This document shows, in pieces, positions 5,344-6,100 of a stretch of DNA of 6,100 bases (the first letter of the stretch is position 1; each line of letters begins with the position of its first letter). The notes beneath the pieces are model-generated. The model was not told where the DNA came from. It did no database searches and worked only from the letters and a program-made list of their open reading frames with translations. Both the position numbers and the translations under genes were made by a program. The stretch is from Oscillospiraceae bacterium. GTDB lineage: Bacteria; Bacillota; Clostridia; Oscillospirales; Oscillospiraceae. The stretch is taken from positions 1 to 6,100 of the forward strand of contig JAFRAF010000373.1 in NCBI GenBank assembly GCA_017405545.1, written 5' to 3'.

Positions 5344-6100
5344 AATACATCCTCCGTCAGATCGTATTCCTGCTCAATCCGTTTATAATACCTGACTCCG
5401 TTGATCCTGTACTGCTCCACATAGCCCATGTCCAGCAGGTAGTCGGCGCCGCAGTTGAAGTTTCGCTCAAATATGGCCTCAAACACGGGGCTGAGTCTGC
5501 CGCTCTTGCTCGCGAAGCCCAGCTTCTCCCCGAAGGCGAACAGCCAGTTCTCCCTGCTCATGTCGTCTCTCAGGCAATCGAACAGTTCTTTCATGCGCCG
5601 TCTGATATCCTCCTCGTAAACCTCAATGAGCCGGGCTATGTCATCGTACACCCCGCGATGGGCGACGATATATTTGTCATAAACACAGCGCTTGAGCTTT
5701 TTCAGCGTGTTCATGTACTCTGCGACGCTCAGGGCGGCTATGCTTTTGGCGTGTCTGAACACGCTGTAATCGCATATGGCGTCGCTTAAATAAGCCACAT
5801 CGTCCGGAGTCACGACCCCGACGGTGCCTATCGCGTGGCCCGGCAGGTCAAGTATGCCAAACTTCACCCCGCAGAATTCAAACTCACCGCAGTCCTGCCA
5901 GAACACCTCATCCGCCCGATAAAAGGCGGTGTTTATGGCAGAATCCATATCCTTGGGGCTGGAATAGATATAGTTAAGCCAGTAGTTCACGTAGTCGTAG
6001 CCCATGCCTGCCGCGGCTACCGAGGCGGCTATCCGGCAGCCGTATGCCTCCTTGAAACGGGTGTTGTTGCCCGTGTGGTCATAGTGGCTGTGGGTGGTGA
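5313..6100 (-). CDS. MBL-fold (metallo-beta-lactamase superfamily) hydrolase, 5' end outside window
   Basis: The frame stays open past base 6100. The ATG at 6005 is internal, because the metal-binding motif lies upstream of it. 261 residues are visible. Numbering these, HSHYDH at 3-8 is the HxHxDH dinuclear zinc motif, His88 in PGHAIG is the next ligand, Asp106 in YLSD is the likely bridging Asp, and His147 in VAHRG the last His, so the full metal site is present. After it come a charged helical stretch (about 150-180) and a C-terminal part around NFNCGADYLLDMGYVEQYRINGVRYYKRI that looks like a small winged-helix domain, as in LACTB2-like members. Most relatives hydrolyse thioesters, lactones or phosphoesters; the substrate here is not evident. 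It ends in TAG at 5313-5315 and overlaps the racemase-like gene by 31 bp. Confidence 0.88.
   Translation of the reverse strand, partial: TTHSHYDHTGNNTRFKEAYGCRIAASVAAAGMGYDYVNYWLNYIYSSPKDMDSAINTAFYRADEVFWQDCGEFEFCGVKFGILDLPGHAIGTVGVVTPDDVAYLSDAICDYSVFRHAKSIAALSVAEYMNTLKKLKRCVYDKYIVAHRGVYDDIARLIEVYEEDIRRRMKELFDCLRDDMSRENWLFAFGEKLGFASKSGRLSPVFEAIFERNFNCGADYLLDMGYVEQYRINGVRYYKRIEQEYDLTEDVLWELYQGSIF
5351..5355 (-). promoter_or_regulatory. Shine-Dalgarno site that fixes the CaiB-family gene start
   Basis: GGAGG sits 7 bases before ATG 5343, inside the coding end of the upstream MBL-fold gene. A second ATG at 5350 is out of frame and directly abuts the site, too close to be used. Ribosomes finishing the upstream gene pass over this site, which favours coupled translation. 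Confidence 0.8.

Overview
The window looks like chromosomal DNA from an anaerobic, moderately GC-rich bacterium, most likely a gut-type member of the Firmicutes/Clostridia. The basis is indirect: strong GGAGG-type Shine-Dalgarno sites, dense packing with overlapping genes, frequent ATA and AGG codons despite the GC content, and the mix of families. The lineage is an inference. No RNA genes, CRISPR arrays, insertion sequences or phage genes were seen.

Layout. On the + strand, bases 1-654 hold the 3' part of prmA (ribosomal protein L11 methyltransferase). Three bases later comes an AEC-family (auxin efflux carrier-like) permease, 658-1566. These two probably share a transcript. The permease runs tail-to-tail into a - strand metal-resistance operon, and the two convergent reading frames overlap by 11 bp (1556-1566).

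The metal operon reads right to left. A TTGACA / extended -10 promoter (about 4047-4075) and an AT-rich leader with two perfect 14-bp palindromes precede an ArsR/SmtB-family metal sensor (3632-3979). Eighteen bases later comes a P1B-2 (Zn/Cd/Pb) P-type ATPase (1556-3613). The ATPase is interrupted by a single in-frame TAG at 3239-3241. The split separates the metal-binding domain plus the first two membrane helices from the intact catalytic core. Frame and alignment spacing are kept across the stop, so it is a point nonsense change (or a base error), not a frameshift or insertion.

Farther right, also on the - strand, an MBL-fold metallo-hydrolase (5313 to beyond 6100) overlaps by 31 bp a CaiB/BaiF family III CoA-transferase-like protein (4162-5343). 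The latter's His/Asp/Glu pattern matches alpha-methylacyl-CoA racemase better than a true CoA transferase. A perfect 14-bp-stem terminator (4101-4135) ends this transcript and insulates it from the metal operon promoter.

How they work together. The ArsR-like sensor should repress its own promoter and release it on metal binding, so that the ATPase exports the metal. The stop codon puts export in doubt unless it is a sequence error or is suppressed. The MBL hydrolase and racemase-like protein are translationally coupled and probably act in one acyl-CoA or thioester-related pathway, but the substrate cannot be read from the sequence. No clearly new system was found. The split ATPase, the unusual ligand set of the sensor and its palindromic leader are the points most worth checking.
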